This document shows positions 42,943-51,665 of a stretch of DNA of 64,000 nucleotides, piece by piece. Numbering within the stretch: position 1 is the first letter of the stretch; every line of letters starts with the position of its first letter. The notes below the pieces were generated by a model that was not told the DNA's origin, searched no databases, and saw only the letters and a list, made by a program, of their open reading frames with translations. Where the stretch lies: NCBI GenBank assembly GCA_959608625.1, contig CAUHQV010000010.1, forward strand, positions 1 through 64,000. The letters run 5' to 3'. The DNA comes from an uncultured Flavobacteriales bacterium. Its GTDB lineage: Bacteria; Bacteroidota; Bacteroidia; Flavobacteriales; UBA1820. Both the position numbers and the translations under genes were made by a program.

Positions 42943-44820
42943 CTATTGCGGGGAATCCGATTTGAGGTAAAATTTTCCCCGCCCGTCGAATACCGCCCGG
43001 CCTTCTTCCATCAGGATCCGTAAAGAGGCGATCACTTCTTCGAGGCTTTGTCCCGTTTCCTGGGCTATGGCCTGGGCAGAAAGCCGGCGGCTACCCAGTA
43101 TTTTTTCCACACCCGCTCCTTTGCCGTTTTTCAGACAGTTATCACACGTCTGGCAATCTTCCATCTCGTTCTCCCCAAAATAGGCCTCCAGCCACCGGGC
43201 ACGGCACTGGTCGGTACGGAGATATTCCTCCATTTTCTCGGCCCGTTCTTTCCGCCGGCTTGCCGTATCGGCCGAATTTTTTTCGAGCAGGGCACTCACG
43301 GCCCTGTCGTTGCGGGGAGCGCAAAGGAACAGGGAACTGTATTTTTTAGCCGGTCGATATTCTATCATTCCCCATTTCGAGAGGTCTTCCAGTGCTTTTT
43401 CAAAGTCCTTCACGGTCAGTGACGCTTGGTCTGCCAGCAGTTCCGGGTCCAGGTCGCTGGCATAGCTGAATACGCCGTCCAGGGAGCGGGCCAGGGCTTC
43501 CATGGCTCGTGCGGTGTTCCCATCCGGGATATTGTGGCATTCGGCGGGGGAAGCCAGGATGCGGACGCGGGGCAGGGGATTTTCACTGTCCAAAAAACGG
43601 ATGATCCCCGAACGCACCAATACGCCCAGTGCCGCACGTACTTCGGCCGGGTCTTTGCCGCAGAACCGGTAAAAATCATCCGGGGGAAACAGGGTGTCTC
43701 CTTCGGGCAGTTCGCCTTCCCCGATGTGCAAAAAGGCACACAACAGCCGGTATACGGCCAGTACGTGCCGCGCATCCGGGGCGCTCCCGCTCAGGCGTTT
43801 CATCGTGGAAACAGCTTTCCGGTCGTACAGGATGATTGCCTTACCGGGCAGGCCGTCGCGGCCCACCCGCCCGGCCTGTTGGAAATAGTCTTCCGGGGAG
43901 GGGGGGATGTAACGGTGTACGATGGTACGCACATCGGCTTTGTCTATTCCCATGCCGAAGGCATTGGTGGCTACCATGACCCTTTTTTCGCCGCTCATCC
44001 ATTGGGAGAGCGCCCGGGAACGTACGGCTGCGGCCAGTCCGGCATGGTATTGTGTGGCGGATATTCCGTTTTTTTCCAGCAGGTGGGCGCTCGCGAGGAC
44101 TTCGGCCCGGGTACCGCAATAGACGATAGCCGTACCGGGGTTTTGCTGCAAGATACTCAACAGGTCTTCTGTGCAGCAGTTGCTTTCCGTGGCCCGGTAG
44201 GTCAGATTTGCCCGGCGCAGGGATTCGAGGACTATTTCAAAGTCAGCGCTAAAAGATAAACTTTGGCAAATATCCACAGCGGTTTTCCGGGTGGCGGTGG
44301 CAGTCAGGGCTATAACAGGTGCGGCAAAAAGTTTCCGCAGACCGGCGATATTGCGGTAGGCGGGGCGGAAGTCGTGCCCCCATTCCGAGATACAATGGGC
44401 CTCGTCCACGGCGATGAGCGAGACGTTCATATAACGGGCGGCCTGCCCGAAGCTTTCGGTGGCGATGCGTTCGGGGGTGATGTACAGGATACGGATATTT
44501 CCTCCTGCCGCCTGGTCCAGCCGGGATCGTATTTCCGGATAAGGAAGAGTACTGTTGATGTAAGCAGCCGGGATACCTTTTTTAGTCAGAGCCTTTACCT
44601 GGTCTTCCATCAGGGCGATGAGTGGCGACACGACGAGCGCTACTCCGGGCCGCAGCAATGCGGGTATTTGGTAGCATACCGATTTACCGCCTCCGGTGGG
44701 CAGGATGGCCAGGGTGTCCCGGCCTTTCATCACCGCTGCGATAGCCTTCTGCTGGGCCGGCCGCAGGGCGTCGTGCCCCCAGTACCGGCGGAGGATATCG
44801 TTTGCGGAATCGGTGTTCAT
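42943..44820 (-). CDS. recQ: ATP-dependent DNA helicase RecQ
   Basis: RecQ unwinds DNA 3' to 5' in recombination and fork repair. The 625-residue protein has Walker A LPTGGGKSVCYQIP (K47), the DEAH box in AVDEAHCISEWGHDFRP (139-142), the helicase motif VHRYIPPSPEDYFQQAGRVG, and the RQC zinc cluster near 540-575 (CRARWLEAYFGENEMEDCQT, then CDNC). No clear HRDC domain is present, so this is the short form; the C-terminal 50 residues could be a degenerate winged helix. It is the last gene of the phoH-purC-yqaA-recQ run, 52 bp after yqaA. Confidence 0.95.
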   Translation of the reverse strand: MNTDSANDILRRYWGHDALRPAQQKAIAAVMKGRDTLAILPTGGGKSVCYQIPALLRPGVALVVSPLIALMEDQVKALTKKGIPAAYINSTLPYPEIRSRLDQAAGGNIRILYITPERIATESFGQAARYMNVSLIAVDEAHCISEWGHDFRPAYRNIAGLRKLFAAPVIALTATATRKTAVDICQSLSFSADFEIVLESLRRANLTYRATESNCCTEDLLSILQQNPGTAIVYCGTRAEVLASAHLLEKNGISATQYHAGLAAAVRSRALSQWMSGEKRVMVATNAFGMGIDKADVRTIVHRYIPPSPEDYFQQAGRVGRDGLPGKAIILYDRKAVSTMKRLSGSAPDARHVLAVYRLLCAFLHIGEGELPEGDTLFPPDDFYRFCGKDPAEVRAALGVLVRSGIIRFLDSENPLPRVRILASPAECHNIPDGNTARAMEALARSLDGVFSYASDLDPELLADQASLTVKDFEKALEDLSKWGMIEYRPAKKYSSLFLCAPRNDRAVSALLEKNSADTASRRKERAEKMEEYLRTDQCRARWLEAYFGENEMEDCQTCDNCLKNGKGAGVEKILGSRRLSAQAIAQETGQSLEEVIASLRILMEEGRAVFDGRGKFYLKSDSPQ

Positions 44821-44872
44821 CGCAGTAGAAATTTCAGCTTGCTTTTTCCCAAGCAGGCAAAGGGTCGTGGGG

Positions 44873-45322
44873 CTATGCTCCCGTTATTTTCAGTTGGGTA
44901 AAGACGATGATATAGTACCGGAGCGTTTTCCCGGCGGCCGAGGTGACCAGGGTGCCGAACCACGAACTGCGCAGGGAGCCCAAAGCGATCATCACTACGT
45001 CGCCGATGACGGGCATAAAGCCCAAGAATCCCAAAAGGTATCCGTACCGATGGGCATAGGGGTACATCCGGTCGAGTTTTTCGGGTTTTACCCCGAACCA
45101 TCCGCAGACTTTTTTGATCTCGAAAAAATACCCGAGGAAATAGCTCGTCATACCGCCCAGCGTATTGCCTGTCGAAGCCGCCCAAAGGGCTGTCCACGGG
45201 TCGACACCGGCCGCGATAACCCCTATCAGGACGATTTCCGAGGCCAGCGGCAGGATGGTGGCCGCCAAAAAGGATGCGATGAACAGTCCCCAGGCGCCGT
45301 ATTCGGCCAGGAAATCCATCAT
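44873..45322 (-). CDS. YqaA-like small membrane protein (VTT/DedA-type)
   Basis: The 149-residue protein has four or five hydrophobic stretches (GAWGLFIASFLAATILPLAS, IVLIGVIAAGVDPWTALWAA, TLGGMTSYFLGYFF, LLGFLGFMPVIGDVVMIALG). The G-x3-P segments and the motif FMPVIGDVVMIALGSLR resemble YqaA and the wider VTT/DedA superfamily of lipid-scramblase-like proteins. Family function is still poorly defined (membrane lipid homeostasis). It overlaps purC by 4 bp, so both belong to one transcript. Confidence 0.82.
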   Translation of the reverse strand: MMDFLAEYGAWGLFIASFLAATILPLASEIVLIGVIAAGVDPWTALWAASTGNTLGGMTSYFLGYFFEIKKVCGWFGVKPEKLDRMYPYAHRYGYLLGFLGFMPVIGDVVMIALGSLRSSWFGTLVTSAAGKTLRYYIIVFTQLKITGA

Positions 45323-46263
45323 AGGCCGGCGAGGAAGTCTACGGTTTTCTTTTCGATGCCTTCGGTGCTCTCCCCGGTGAATTTTTCACCCATGATATGC
45401 TCGTACAGCTCAATGTAACGGGCCGAGATACCGGCCACCACTTCCGGGGTCATATCGGGGATCTTTTGCCCGGCCTGTCCCTGGAAACCTTCGGCCATCA
45501 GCCATTCGCGCACGAACTCTTTGGACAGTTGTTTCTGGGGTTCGCCTTTCGCCTGGCGTTCGGCATATCCGTCCGCGTAGAAATAGCGGGAAGAGTCCGG
45601 GGTGTGTATTTCGTCGATCAGGGTGATGGCCCCGTTTACGTCTTTTCCGAATTCGTATTTGGTGTCTACCAGGATCAGCCCGCGCGAAGCGGCCACTTCG
45701 GTGCCACGCTGGAAAAGGCGGTACGTGTATTCTTCCAGGGCGGCGTAATCCTTCTCCCCGACGATGCCGCGGGAAAGGATGCCCTCGCGGGAGATGTCCT
45801 CGTCGTGCGATCCCAGGTCTTCTTTGGTGGTGGGAGTGATGATAGGCTGAGGGAGTTTGTCATTTTCTTTCAATCCTTCGGGCAGCGCGACCCCGCAAAG
45901 GGTCCGGCGTCCGGCTTTATATTCCCGCCAGGCATGTCCGGAGAGGTATCCGCGGATCACCATTTCCACTTTGAAAGGATCACAGCGTTTGCCCACGGTC
46001 ACGGCCGGATGGGGAGTGCCGATGATCCAGTTGGGGATGATATCCCGGGTAAGCTCCATAAAGCGCGTAGCGATGAGGCTCAATACCTGTCCCTTGTAGG
46101 GGATGGCTTCGGGCAATACCACGTCGAAAGCCGAAATACGGTCGGTAGCTACCATGACCATGATATCGTTTTCGAGCGTATAGACATCCCGTACTTTTCC
46201 GCGGTAAAGCGATTTTTGTCCCGGGAGGCGGAAACCGGTCTCTTTCAAAGCGTTTGGTGACAT
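45319..46263 (-). CDS. purC: Phosphoribosylaminoimidazole-succinocarboxamide synthase
   Basis: PurC joins carboxy-AIR and aspartate with ATP to give SAICAR in purine synthesis. The 314-residue protein is the longer form of the enzyme, with YRGKVRDVYTLENDIMVMVA, TDRISAFDVVLPEAIPYKGQ, EMVIRGYLSGHAWREYKAGR and LIDEIHTPDSSRYFYADGY, all standard. It lies 1 bp downstream of phoH and overlaps yqaA by 4 bp, so translation is probably coupled. The position in a phoH operon instead of a pur cluster is unremarkable for this order. Confidence 0.97.
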   Translation of the reverse strand: MSPNALKETGFRLPGQKSLYRGKVRDVYTLENDIMVMVATDRISAFDVVLPEAIPYKGQVLSLIATRFMELTRDIIPNWIIGTPHPAVTVGKRCDPFKVEMVIRGYLSGHAWREYKAGRRTLCGVALPEGLKENDKLPQPIITPTTKEDLGSHDEDISREGILSRGIVGEKDYAALEEYTYRLFQRGTEVAASRGLILVDTKYEFGKDVNGAITLIDEIHTPDSSRYFYADGYAERQAKGEPQKQLSKEFVREWLMAEGFQGQAGQKIPDMTPEVVAGISARYIELYEHIMGEKFTGESTEGIEKKTVDFLAGL

Positions 46264-46264
46264 G

Positions 46265-47215
46265 TTATTCGATGGTTTTATAAGCTTTTATAATATCTTT
46301 TACCAAATGGTGGCGTATCACGTCCTTTTCGTTCAGCTCCACCAGCGCGATGCCTTTTATGCCGGGGAGTATCTTCAGCACCTGTTCCAACCCGGATTTC
46401 TGCCGCGGCGGGAGGTCCACCTGTCCGGGATCGCCGGTGACGATGAACTTAGCGTTGGGCCCCATCCGGGTGAGGAACATTTTCATCTGCATGGGCGTGG
46501 TGTTCTGCGCTTCGTCCAGGATGACGAACGCATGATCCAGCGTCCGTCCGCGCATGTAGGCCAGGGGAGCGATCTGAATGACTCCTTTTTCGAGGTGGGC
46601 GGACAGTTTTTCGGCCGGTATCATATCGCGCAGGGCATCGTAAAGAGGTTGGAGGTAAGGATCGAGTTTTTCCTTCACGTCGCCGGGAAGGAAGCCCAGG
46701 TTCTCGCCCGCTTCGACAGCCGGACGCGTGAGGATGATCCGTTTGACCTCTTTGTCCCGCAGGGCCCTGACGGCCAAAGCCACGCCGGTGTATGTTTTTC
46801 CCGTTCCGGCCGGGCCGACGGCGAAAAGCAGGTCGTGGTCTTCGATCTGGTCGACCATTTTTTGCTGGTTGGCGCTGTGGGCTTTTATAGGCTGTCCCGA
46901 AGAGCCGTGTAGGATCACCCCGTCCTTTGCCTGCCGGGCTTTTTCCTGGTCCGAATCGCTTTCCAGGATACGTTCGATGGCGATGCGGGGCAGGGCGTTG
47001 TACCGGTGGAGGTAGGAGCTGAGGCGGTCAACTTTCTTCTCGAACTGGTCCAGCACTTCATCCTCGCCTAAAGCGATGAGTTCGTTCCCCCGTCCGATGA
47101 TCTTCAGCTTGGGAAAATAGGACGAGAGGATGCGGAGTTTATCGTTGTTCTCGCCGAAAAATTCGGCGGGAGATACTTCTTGTAAGGTAATGGTGCGCTG
47201 GTTTTCTTGGCTCAA
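46265..47215 (-). CDS. PhoH family ATPase
   Basis: A cytosolic P-loop protein of the PhoH family (316 residues). Walker A is AVGPAGTGKTYTGVALAVRA, near residues 142-161, Walker B is HAFVILDEAQNTTP, and VTGDPGQVDLPPRQKSGL follows. An N-terminal KH-like part of about 110 residues precedes the ATPase, as in PhoH1/YbeZ proteins linked to ribosome maturation and RNA metabolism. It heads a four-gene minus-strand operon (phoH, purC, yqaA, recQ). A promoter with good spacing lies 44-77 bp upstream. Confidence 0.93.
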   Translation of the reverse strand: MSQENQRTITLQEVSPAEFFGENNDKLRILSSYFPKLKIIGRGNELIALGEDEVLDQFEKKVDRLSSYLHRYNALPRIAIERILESDSDQEKARQAKDGVILHGSSGQPIKAHSANQQKMVDQIEDHDLLFAVGPAGTGKTYTGVALAVRALRDKEVKRIILTRPAVEAGENLGFLPGDVKEKLDPYLQPLYDALRDMIPAEKLSAHLEKGVIQIAPLAYMRGRTLDHAFVILDEAQNTTPMQMKMFLTRMGPNAKFIVTGDPGQVDLPPRQKSGLEQVLKILPGIKGIALVELNEKDVIRHHLVKDIIKAYKTIE

Positions 47216-47258
47216 TGTCTGGTTCCGGGAAAAAGGTTATCCTTATTTTTGCTTCCCA

Positions 47259-47292
47259 CAAAAATACCAAAAGTTGTCTTAAGAAGCGCAAA
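47259..47292 (-). promoter_or_regulatory. Predicted phoH operon promoter
   Basis: On the minus strand TTTG (47292-47289), a 22-base spacer and TATTTTTG (47266-47259). Confidence 0.5.
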
Positions 47293-47380
47293 AGAATGTT
47301 CAAGTGTCGGAAAAAGTTGGAGGCTTTACTGTTTATAGGCTCTGGGGTATTACGGGTACGGATTATTCTGTGGATTTTGC

Positions 47381-47454
47381 TATATTTGCGCGATATAGGA
47401 TGCCTTCGTCATTTTCAAACAAGTTTGAACGGCGCCCGGCTTTCACTATATTTG
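47381..47454 (+). promoter_or_regulatory. Two similar tandem promoter segments before xth
   Basis: TATATTTG occurs at 47381-47388 and again 66 bp later at 47447-47454; each is followed by three or four bases and ATATAGGAT. The second has TTTG at 47424-47427 with the ideal 19-base spacer, and that -33 box lies within the inverted repeat TTCAAAC-AA-GTTTGAA (47414-47429), a possible operator. Confidence 0.5.
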
Positions 47455-47543
47455 AAAATATAGGATACGCCTCGGAAAACAGGGGACAGACTGCCCGTTT
47501 CCTCCCGGTTTTCCCTATATTGGTAAAATTTAAATCGAAAAGT

Positions 47544-48311
47544 ATGAAGCTTATTTCATGGAACGTCAACGGTGTGCGCGCCGTAGTGAAGAAAGATTTT
47601 TATAATTTCATAGACCGGATCGAGGCCGACGTGCTGTGCTTCCAGGAGACCAAGGCCGAGCCGGACCAGGTTCGCGAAGCCCTGCAAAGCATGCTCGGAT
47701 ATACGATTTATGCCAACTCGGCCGACAGGAAAGGCTATTCCGGCACGGCGATTGCCGTGAAGGAGGCGCCTTTGAACGTGACGTATGACATAGGCCTGAA
47801 AGAGCACGATGCCGAAGGACGTGTCATTACGGCGGAATATCCGGGATTTTACCTGGTGAATGTGTATACGCCCAATTCCGGGGCCGAACTTTTGCGCCTG
47901 GATTACCGGCAGGAGTGGGACAGGGCTTTTTTCGATTTCCTGAAAGGGCTCGAAAAAAAGAAGCCGGTACTCGTTTGCGGGGATATGAACGTGGCACGCG
48001 CCAATATAGACCTGGCTAATCCGGCAGCCAACTACAATAAGTCCGCCGGATATATGCAGGCGGAGATCGACGGGATGGATCGTTATTTAAACAATGGGCT
48101 GGTCGATACGTTCCGCTATTTCTATCCGGATAAAAAAGACGAATACTCGTGGTGGAGCTATCGTGGCGGAGCGCGCAGCCGGAACGTAGGCTGGAGGATC
48201 GATTATTTCCTGGCTTCACAGCAGCTGATGCCCCGGGTGAAGGAGGCGTTCATCCTGCAGGACGTGACGGGATCGGATCATTGCCCGGTCGGTGTCCGGT
48301 TGGAAGAGTAA
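47544..48311 (+). CDS. xth: Exodeoxyribonuclease III
   Basis: This AP endonuclease and 3'-5' exonuclease acts in base-excision repair. The ATG at 47544 gives 255 residues, the normal length; an upstream frame opening at 47304 runs through the promoters and is rejected. The motifs are complete: MKLISWNVNGVRA, CFQETKAEPDQ (catalytic E35), VCGDMNVAR, YSWWSYRGGARSRNVGWRID and the terminal GSDHCPVGV. It is followed by a terminator and has its own promoters, so it is monocistronic. The tandem promoter copies hint at regulated expression. Confidence 0.96.
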   Translation: MKLISWNVNGVRAVVKKDFYNFIDRIEADVLCFQETKAEPDQVREALQSMLGYTIYANSADRKGYSGTAIAVKEAPLNVTYDIGLKEHDAEGRVITAEYPGFYLVNVYTPNSGAELLRLDYRQEWDRAFFDFLKGLEKKKPVLVCGDMNVARANIDLANPAANYNKSAGYMQAEIDGMDRYLNNGLVDTFRYFYPDKKDEYSWWSYRGGARSRNVGWRIDYFLASQQLMPRVKEAFILQDVTGSDHCPVGVRLEE

Positions 48312-48330
48312 AAGGAAAAGAAACGTATAT

Positions 48331-48363
48331 AAAACGCCCGGCCGAATGGCCGGGCGTTTTTTT
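48331..48363 (+). terminator. xth terminator
   Basis: AAAACGCCCGGCC-gaat-GGCCGGGCGTTTTTTT, a strong hairpin with T run. Confidence 0.88.
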
Positions 48364-48381
48364 GTGGGACGGGCACATAAA

Positions 48382-48410
48382 AAAGAACCCCGCCATCCGG
48401 CGGGGTTCTT
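48382..48410 (-). terminator. Terminator of the OmpA/TPR lipoprotein gene
   Basis: AAGAACCCCGCC-atcc-GGCGGGGTTCTT lies 21 bp past the stop codon of the minus-strand gene. Confidence 0.8.
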
Positions 48411-48430
48411 CGGTCATTGACCGTAATCAA

Positions 48431-50101
48431 TTATAGGTTGCGGAACTCAAGGTCTTTCTGAGCCTTGGCAGCCATAGCCGCGTCTTTCTGAGCGAGCTCA
48501 GCCAGGGTAGCCTTAGCTTTGGCGTTCTGTCCGTCGCGGGCGTAAGCGATAGCTTTCAGGTAGAGCATCGAAGCGCAGTCGCAATCCATCTTGTCGAGGG
48601 TGCTGATAGCGGATTTCGGATTGCCGTTGAGTATCTGGGCCAGGGCGGCGTTGAACGTGTCGTAGCCTTTGGTCATTGCCACGGCCTGAGCATAGTTACC
48701 GGCCTTGATAGCCAGTATGCCCTGGTTGTAGGTAGCCTCGGGAGTATCGGAAGCTTTGAAGAGCTCCAGAGCTGCGCCGTTGGCGTTCTCGTCAGCTTTC
48801 ACTACACCGATATTGTTCTTCGTTACAGCGTTAGCCTCTATGTTGTAGGCTTTTTCAAAGAGAGCTTTGGCAGCGGCTTTGTCGCCCTTCACCCACAGCA
48901 GGATAGCTTCGTTGTTGTATCCGCGGTAGTCGTTCGGGTAGAGGGAAACCATGCTCTTGTAGAATGCGAGCTGCTCGTCGGCGTTCTGCGTCAGAGTAGC
49001 TGCGTGCATCAGTTCGTTGGCCGTCAGTTTGGACGGGTCGTTCTTGGCCAGGGCCAGGATCTGGGCGTCGGTCTTGCCGATGATGGTGTAGTTCACCTTG
49101 ATCTCCGTACGGCGGAGTTCGGGAAGGATCTGGTCGCGGATCTCGGCATAGGTGCTTTCGAGGCTCTTAAGGGTAGCTTCCTTGGTGGCAAGCAGGGGCT
49201 CGCCGTCCAGGGTGCGTTTGATCATAGCCTTGTCGGTCATGTTGGAATTGGCCAACAGGTCGAAGAAACCGTCCCAGTCGGCGCCTTCACCCTTCTCGCT
49301 GTAGAAAGAAGCGGCATCTTCGCCGGCGATCTTGTACTTCTTGATCTCTTTCTTGGCATAAGCCTCAACAGCTTTCGCGCGGTCGATGGACAGGTTTTCG
49401 TTCAGGGTAGCCTCACCTTCAGGAGATGCGTGTCCGATGAAATCCACGGAGTTGATCACCAGGTTGGTATCCTTTACGGACTGTTTTACGAACTCGAGCA
49501 GGGCCAGGTATCCGGCGTTCTTCAGCTGTGCGGGGCGCACGTAAGAAGAGTTCACCAGGAAGTGGATCAGGGCGCTCTGCGAAGCCTGCGTGTCGCGTAC
49601 GAAGTTGGTCGGAGCGACAACGGCTTTGAAGTCGTTCTTAACCATCGTTTCGGTAGCGATCACACCGTCGGCGATCTTGATAGCGCCGAGTTCTTTCATT
49701 TTATTACCCTTCAGACCTACTACGTTAACCACCAGTTCGGACTGTGCCATATCGGGGTTGTAAGCCGTAGAATTCGAATAAGAAACGGATTTGCCTTCGG
49801 CGTAAGGGATCACGGTGTAGTTACCGGGATATTTTTCGCCCTGGTAAACAACCGATTCGAATGCGGTCGTTCCGTTAGCATACATAAGGTTGGGGGTAAG
49901 TTCAAGAGCCGCTTTCCGGTTGAAAACCTGAGCGGGGAACTGGCCGTTGATGTCAAAGCTTACTTGTCCGCCTTTGACAACCAGGGGATCCGGAGTTACC
50001 GTGTAGTAATCCTGGGCCATGTCTTTCCAGCTGTTACAGCCCACCATCAGTAGGGCAGCGGATCCAGCCAGAGCCAATGTTTTTACACTTAGTTTTTTCA
50101 T
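48431..50101 (-). CDS. OmpA-like/TPR outer-membrane lipoprotein
   Basis: The 556-residue protein has a lipoprotein signal (LALAGSAALLMVGCNS, lipidated C22), then a beta-rich N-terminal part of about 190 residues (PLVVKGGQVSFDINGQFPAQ). An OmpA-like segment follows (VINSVDFIGHASPEGEATLN, with NLSIDRAKAVEAYAKKEI) that should bind peptidoglycan. TPR-like repeats fill the last third (YNNEAILLWVKGDKAAAKAL, TYNQGILAIKAGNYAQAVAM). Proteins of this build are abundant envelope components in Bacteroidales. The long, nearly canonical promoter (TTG-21-TAACTTTG) and strong terminator suggest high expression. Confidence 0.85.
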   Translation of the reverse strand: MKKLSVKTLALAGSAALLMVGCNSWKDMAQDYYTVTPDPLVVKGGQVSFDINGQFPAQVFNRKAALELTPNLMYANGTTAFESVVYQGEKYPGNYTVIPYAEGKSVSYSNSTAYNPDMAQSELVVNVVGLKGNKMKELGAIKIADGVIATETMVKNDFKAVVAPTNFVRDTQASQSALIHFLVNSSYVRPAQLKNAGYLALLEFVKQSVKDTNLVINSVDFIGHASPEGEATLNENLSIDRAKAVEAYAKKEIKKYKIAGEDAASFYSEKGEGADWDGFFDLLANSNMTDKAMIKRTLDGEPLLATKEATLKSLESTYAEIRDQILPELRRTEIKVNYTIIGKTDAQILALAKNDPSKLTANELMHAATLTQNADEQLAFYKSMVSLYPNDYRGYNNEAILLWVKGDKAAAKALFEKAYNIEANAVTKNNIGVVKADENANGAALELFKASDTPEATYNQGILAIKAGNYAQAVAMTKGYDTFNAALAQILNGNPKSAISTLDKMDCDCASMLYLKAIAYARDGQNAKAKATLAELAQKDAAMAAKAQKDLEFRNL

Positions 50102-50138
50102 ATTAATAAAAATTTTGATTGTTATTCTTTTGTATAGA

Positions 50139-50170
50139 CAAAGTTACAAAATAATGCGTGCAATGTGCAA
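50139..50170 (-). promoter_or_regulatory. Predicted promoter of the OmpA/TPR lipoprotein
   Basis: On the minus strand TTG (50170-50168), a 21-base spacer and TAACTTTG (50146-50139), 38 bp before the ATG. Confidence 0.6.
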
Positions 50171-50234
50171 TTTTAAGTAAATTTTAATTCACATTTTTTG
50201 TCTCACAGGCTTCTGATACGTTCAGAGGGGCTTT

Positions 50235-50270
50235 CTGTAATATATATGATTGACAATTATTATATTACAG
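50235..50270. repeat. AT-rich 10-bp inverted repeat
   Basis: CTGTAATATA (50235-50244) and TATATTACAG (50261-50270) with a 16-base loop, between the cmk stop and the lipoprotein promoter. It has no T run suited to termination; a protein-binding site is possible. Confidence 0.45.
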
Positions 50271-50300
50271 CAACCCGAAAAAGCCCGAAAAAACGCTCTT

Positions 50301-50981
50301 TTAATATTTTATTAGCTTTGCGTCGATGATGGCGTCTATTTTGGCGTTCTGCTCTTCGATAGAGAGGGCGGAATTGTCGACTTCTACGGCATCCGGCGCC
50401 TTGACCAAGGGGGATATCTCCCGGTGCGAATCGGTATAATCCCGGGCGGTGATGTTCTCGAGAACCTCATCGAAATTCACTTCCAAACCTTTGTTTTTTA
50501 GTTCTTTATAGCGTCGTTCGGCCCGCACGCGGGGATCGGAGACGATGAACAGTTTTACATCCGCCTCCGGGAATACGACCGTGCCGATATCGCGGCCGTC
50601 CATGACGATACCGCGGTCGCGCGAGACACCGCGCTGGAGCAGCACCATGGCCATCCGGACTTCCGGAACCGTGGATACCAGGCTGACGTTCTCGGAGACT
50701 TCCATCGACCGGATCGCGTCTTCCACATCCTCGCCGTCCAGCAGGGTATGGCCGTTCGGGGCAAAATCGATCTTGATCTTGTTCAGGTCGGCGATCAGGA
50801 GGTTCTTCAGGAATTCGCCCTGCGACAGGTAGTTCTTGCGCATGGCATAATAAGTCACTGCCCGGTACATGGCGCCGGTGTCGACGTATAAAAGACCGTA
50901 CTTCTTGGCGATCGCCCGGGCGATGGAACTTTTTCCCGAACCGGACACGCCGTCTACGGCGATGATAGGTTTTCTATCCAA
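50301..50981 (-). CDS. cmk: Cytidylate kinase
   Basis: CMP kinase phosphorylates CMP and dCMP with ATP. The 226-residue protein begins MDRKPIIAVDGVSGSGKSSI, carrying the P-loop (residues 11-18), followed by YVDTGAMYRAVTYYA, the CMP-binding insert (about 60-110), GRDIGTVVFPEADVKLFIVS and the arginine-rich lid RAERRYKELKNKG. All are as in bacterial Cmk. It is transcribed alone, with a -7 element in front. Confidence 0.96.
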   Translation of the reverse strand: MDRKPIIAVDGVSGSGKSSIARAIAKKYGLLYVDTGAMYRAVTYYAMRKNYLSQGEFLKNLLIADLNKIKIDFAPNGHTLLDGEDVEDAIRSMEVSENVSLVSTVPEVRMAMVLLQRGVSRDRGIVMDGRDIGTVVFPEADVKLFIVSDPRVRAERRYKELKNKGLEVNFDEVLENITARDYTDSHREISPLVKAPDAVEVDNSALSIEEQNAKIDAIIDAKLIKY

Positions 50982-51012
50982 TGTATTTAGATTTTTCTGT
51001 TTTTCAGGACAA

Positions 51013-51020
51013 CAAATTTA
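51013..51020 (-). promoter_or_regulatory. Predicted cmk promoter -7 element
   Basis: TAAATTTG on the minus strand, 32 bp before the cmk ATG; the -33 box is unclear. Confidence 0.4.
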
Positions 51021-51170
51021 GCAAAAAAATACGGCTGAAAGACAGTTCTTCCGGGGTTTTTATCCACAATCTTACATGCCGGAAGAGAAGTTCTGTTAAT
51101 TAAATATTTTGATCCGGCTGTGTCGGAAAATTTCATTAACATTGTAGGAATTATTTAAAAAATAGCTTAC

Positions 51171-51605
51171 ATGAAAACAATTATCAATGTCTGGGGGACG
51201 GGTCAGATAGGTAAAACATCCGCTGTAAAGGCTGTTTTTGATCGATTGAAAGCAGGGAACAAGTATACCGTTTTGATAGCCGGGTACGATATCAAGGCGA
51301 CGGTCACCTATAAAAATAAACTCATCGGTATCGAGAGCGCGGGGGATCCCGGTTCCAGACAAGGAGATAGTTTATTGGATTTTATCGGAATGGGATGCGA
51401 TATTATTATTTGTGCTTCGAGAACCAAGGGAACAACTTTGAACAATGTCTTGGGGCTCGGCCGGGCAAATGGATATGAAATACTATTGGTTTCTCTTTAT
51501 TCCAATGCCACTTCTGCAGGCCCGAATACGTCTGTCTTACCTGGCGGTCTTGATCTGAACAGCGAATTTTCAGCTCATATGATCGATTTAATCGATAAGT
51601 TGTAA
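51171..51605 (+). CDS. Orphan small P-loop protein
   Basis: The 144-residue protein starts MKTIINVWGTGQIGKTSAVK, where GTGQIGKT (residues 9-16) fits the Walker A pattern GxxxxGKT. The chain continues as alternating strands and helices (YTVLIAGYDIKATVTY, DIIICASRTKGTT, YEILLVSLYSNATSAG), a minimal Rossmann-like NTPase. IIICASR at about 78-84 is in the Walker B position but lacks an acidic residue after the hydrophobic strand. No signal peptide is seen. It is flanked by cmk and glgP on the opposite strand, has its own strong terminator and no obvious partner. I do not recognise a family; a role in nucleotide or cofactor binding is a guess. Confidence 0.7.
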   Translation: MKTIINVWGTGQIGKTSAVKAVFDRLKAGNKYTVLIAGYDIKATVTYKNKLIGIESAGDPGSRQGDSLLDFIGMGCDIIICASRTKGTTLNNVLGLGRANGYEILLVSLYSNATSAGPNTSVLPGGLDLNSEFSAHMIDLIDKL

Positions 51606-51612
51606 TCTGCCG

Positions 51613-51656
51613 GAAAACGAAAGCGGCCGGGCAATTGCCCGGCCGCTTTCGTTTTC
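51613..51656. terminator. Long terminator between the P-loop gene and glgP
   Basis: GGAAAACGAAAGCGGCCGGGC and its complement flank the loop AATT, giving an exact stem of about 20 bp. It can stop both convergent genes. Confidence 0.85.
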
Positions 51657-51665
51657 CGTAAAGGT

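Noticed and set aside
47304..47543. 80-codon N-terminal extension of xth
   Set aside because: It crosses the promoter elements and a palindrome, and the family N terminus MKLISWNVNG starts at 47544.
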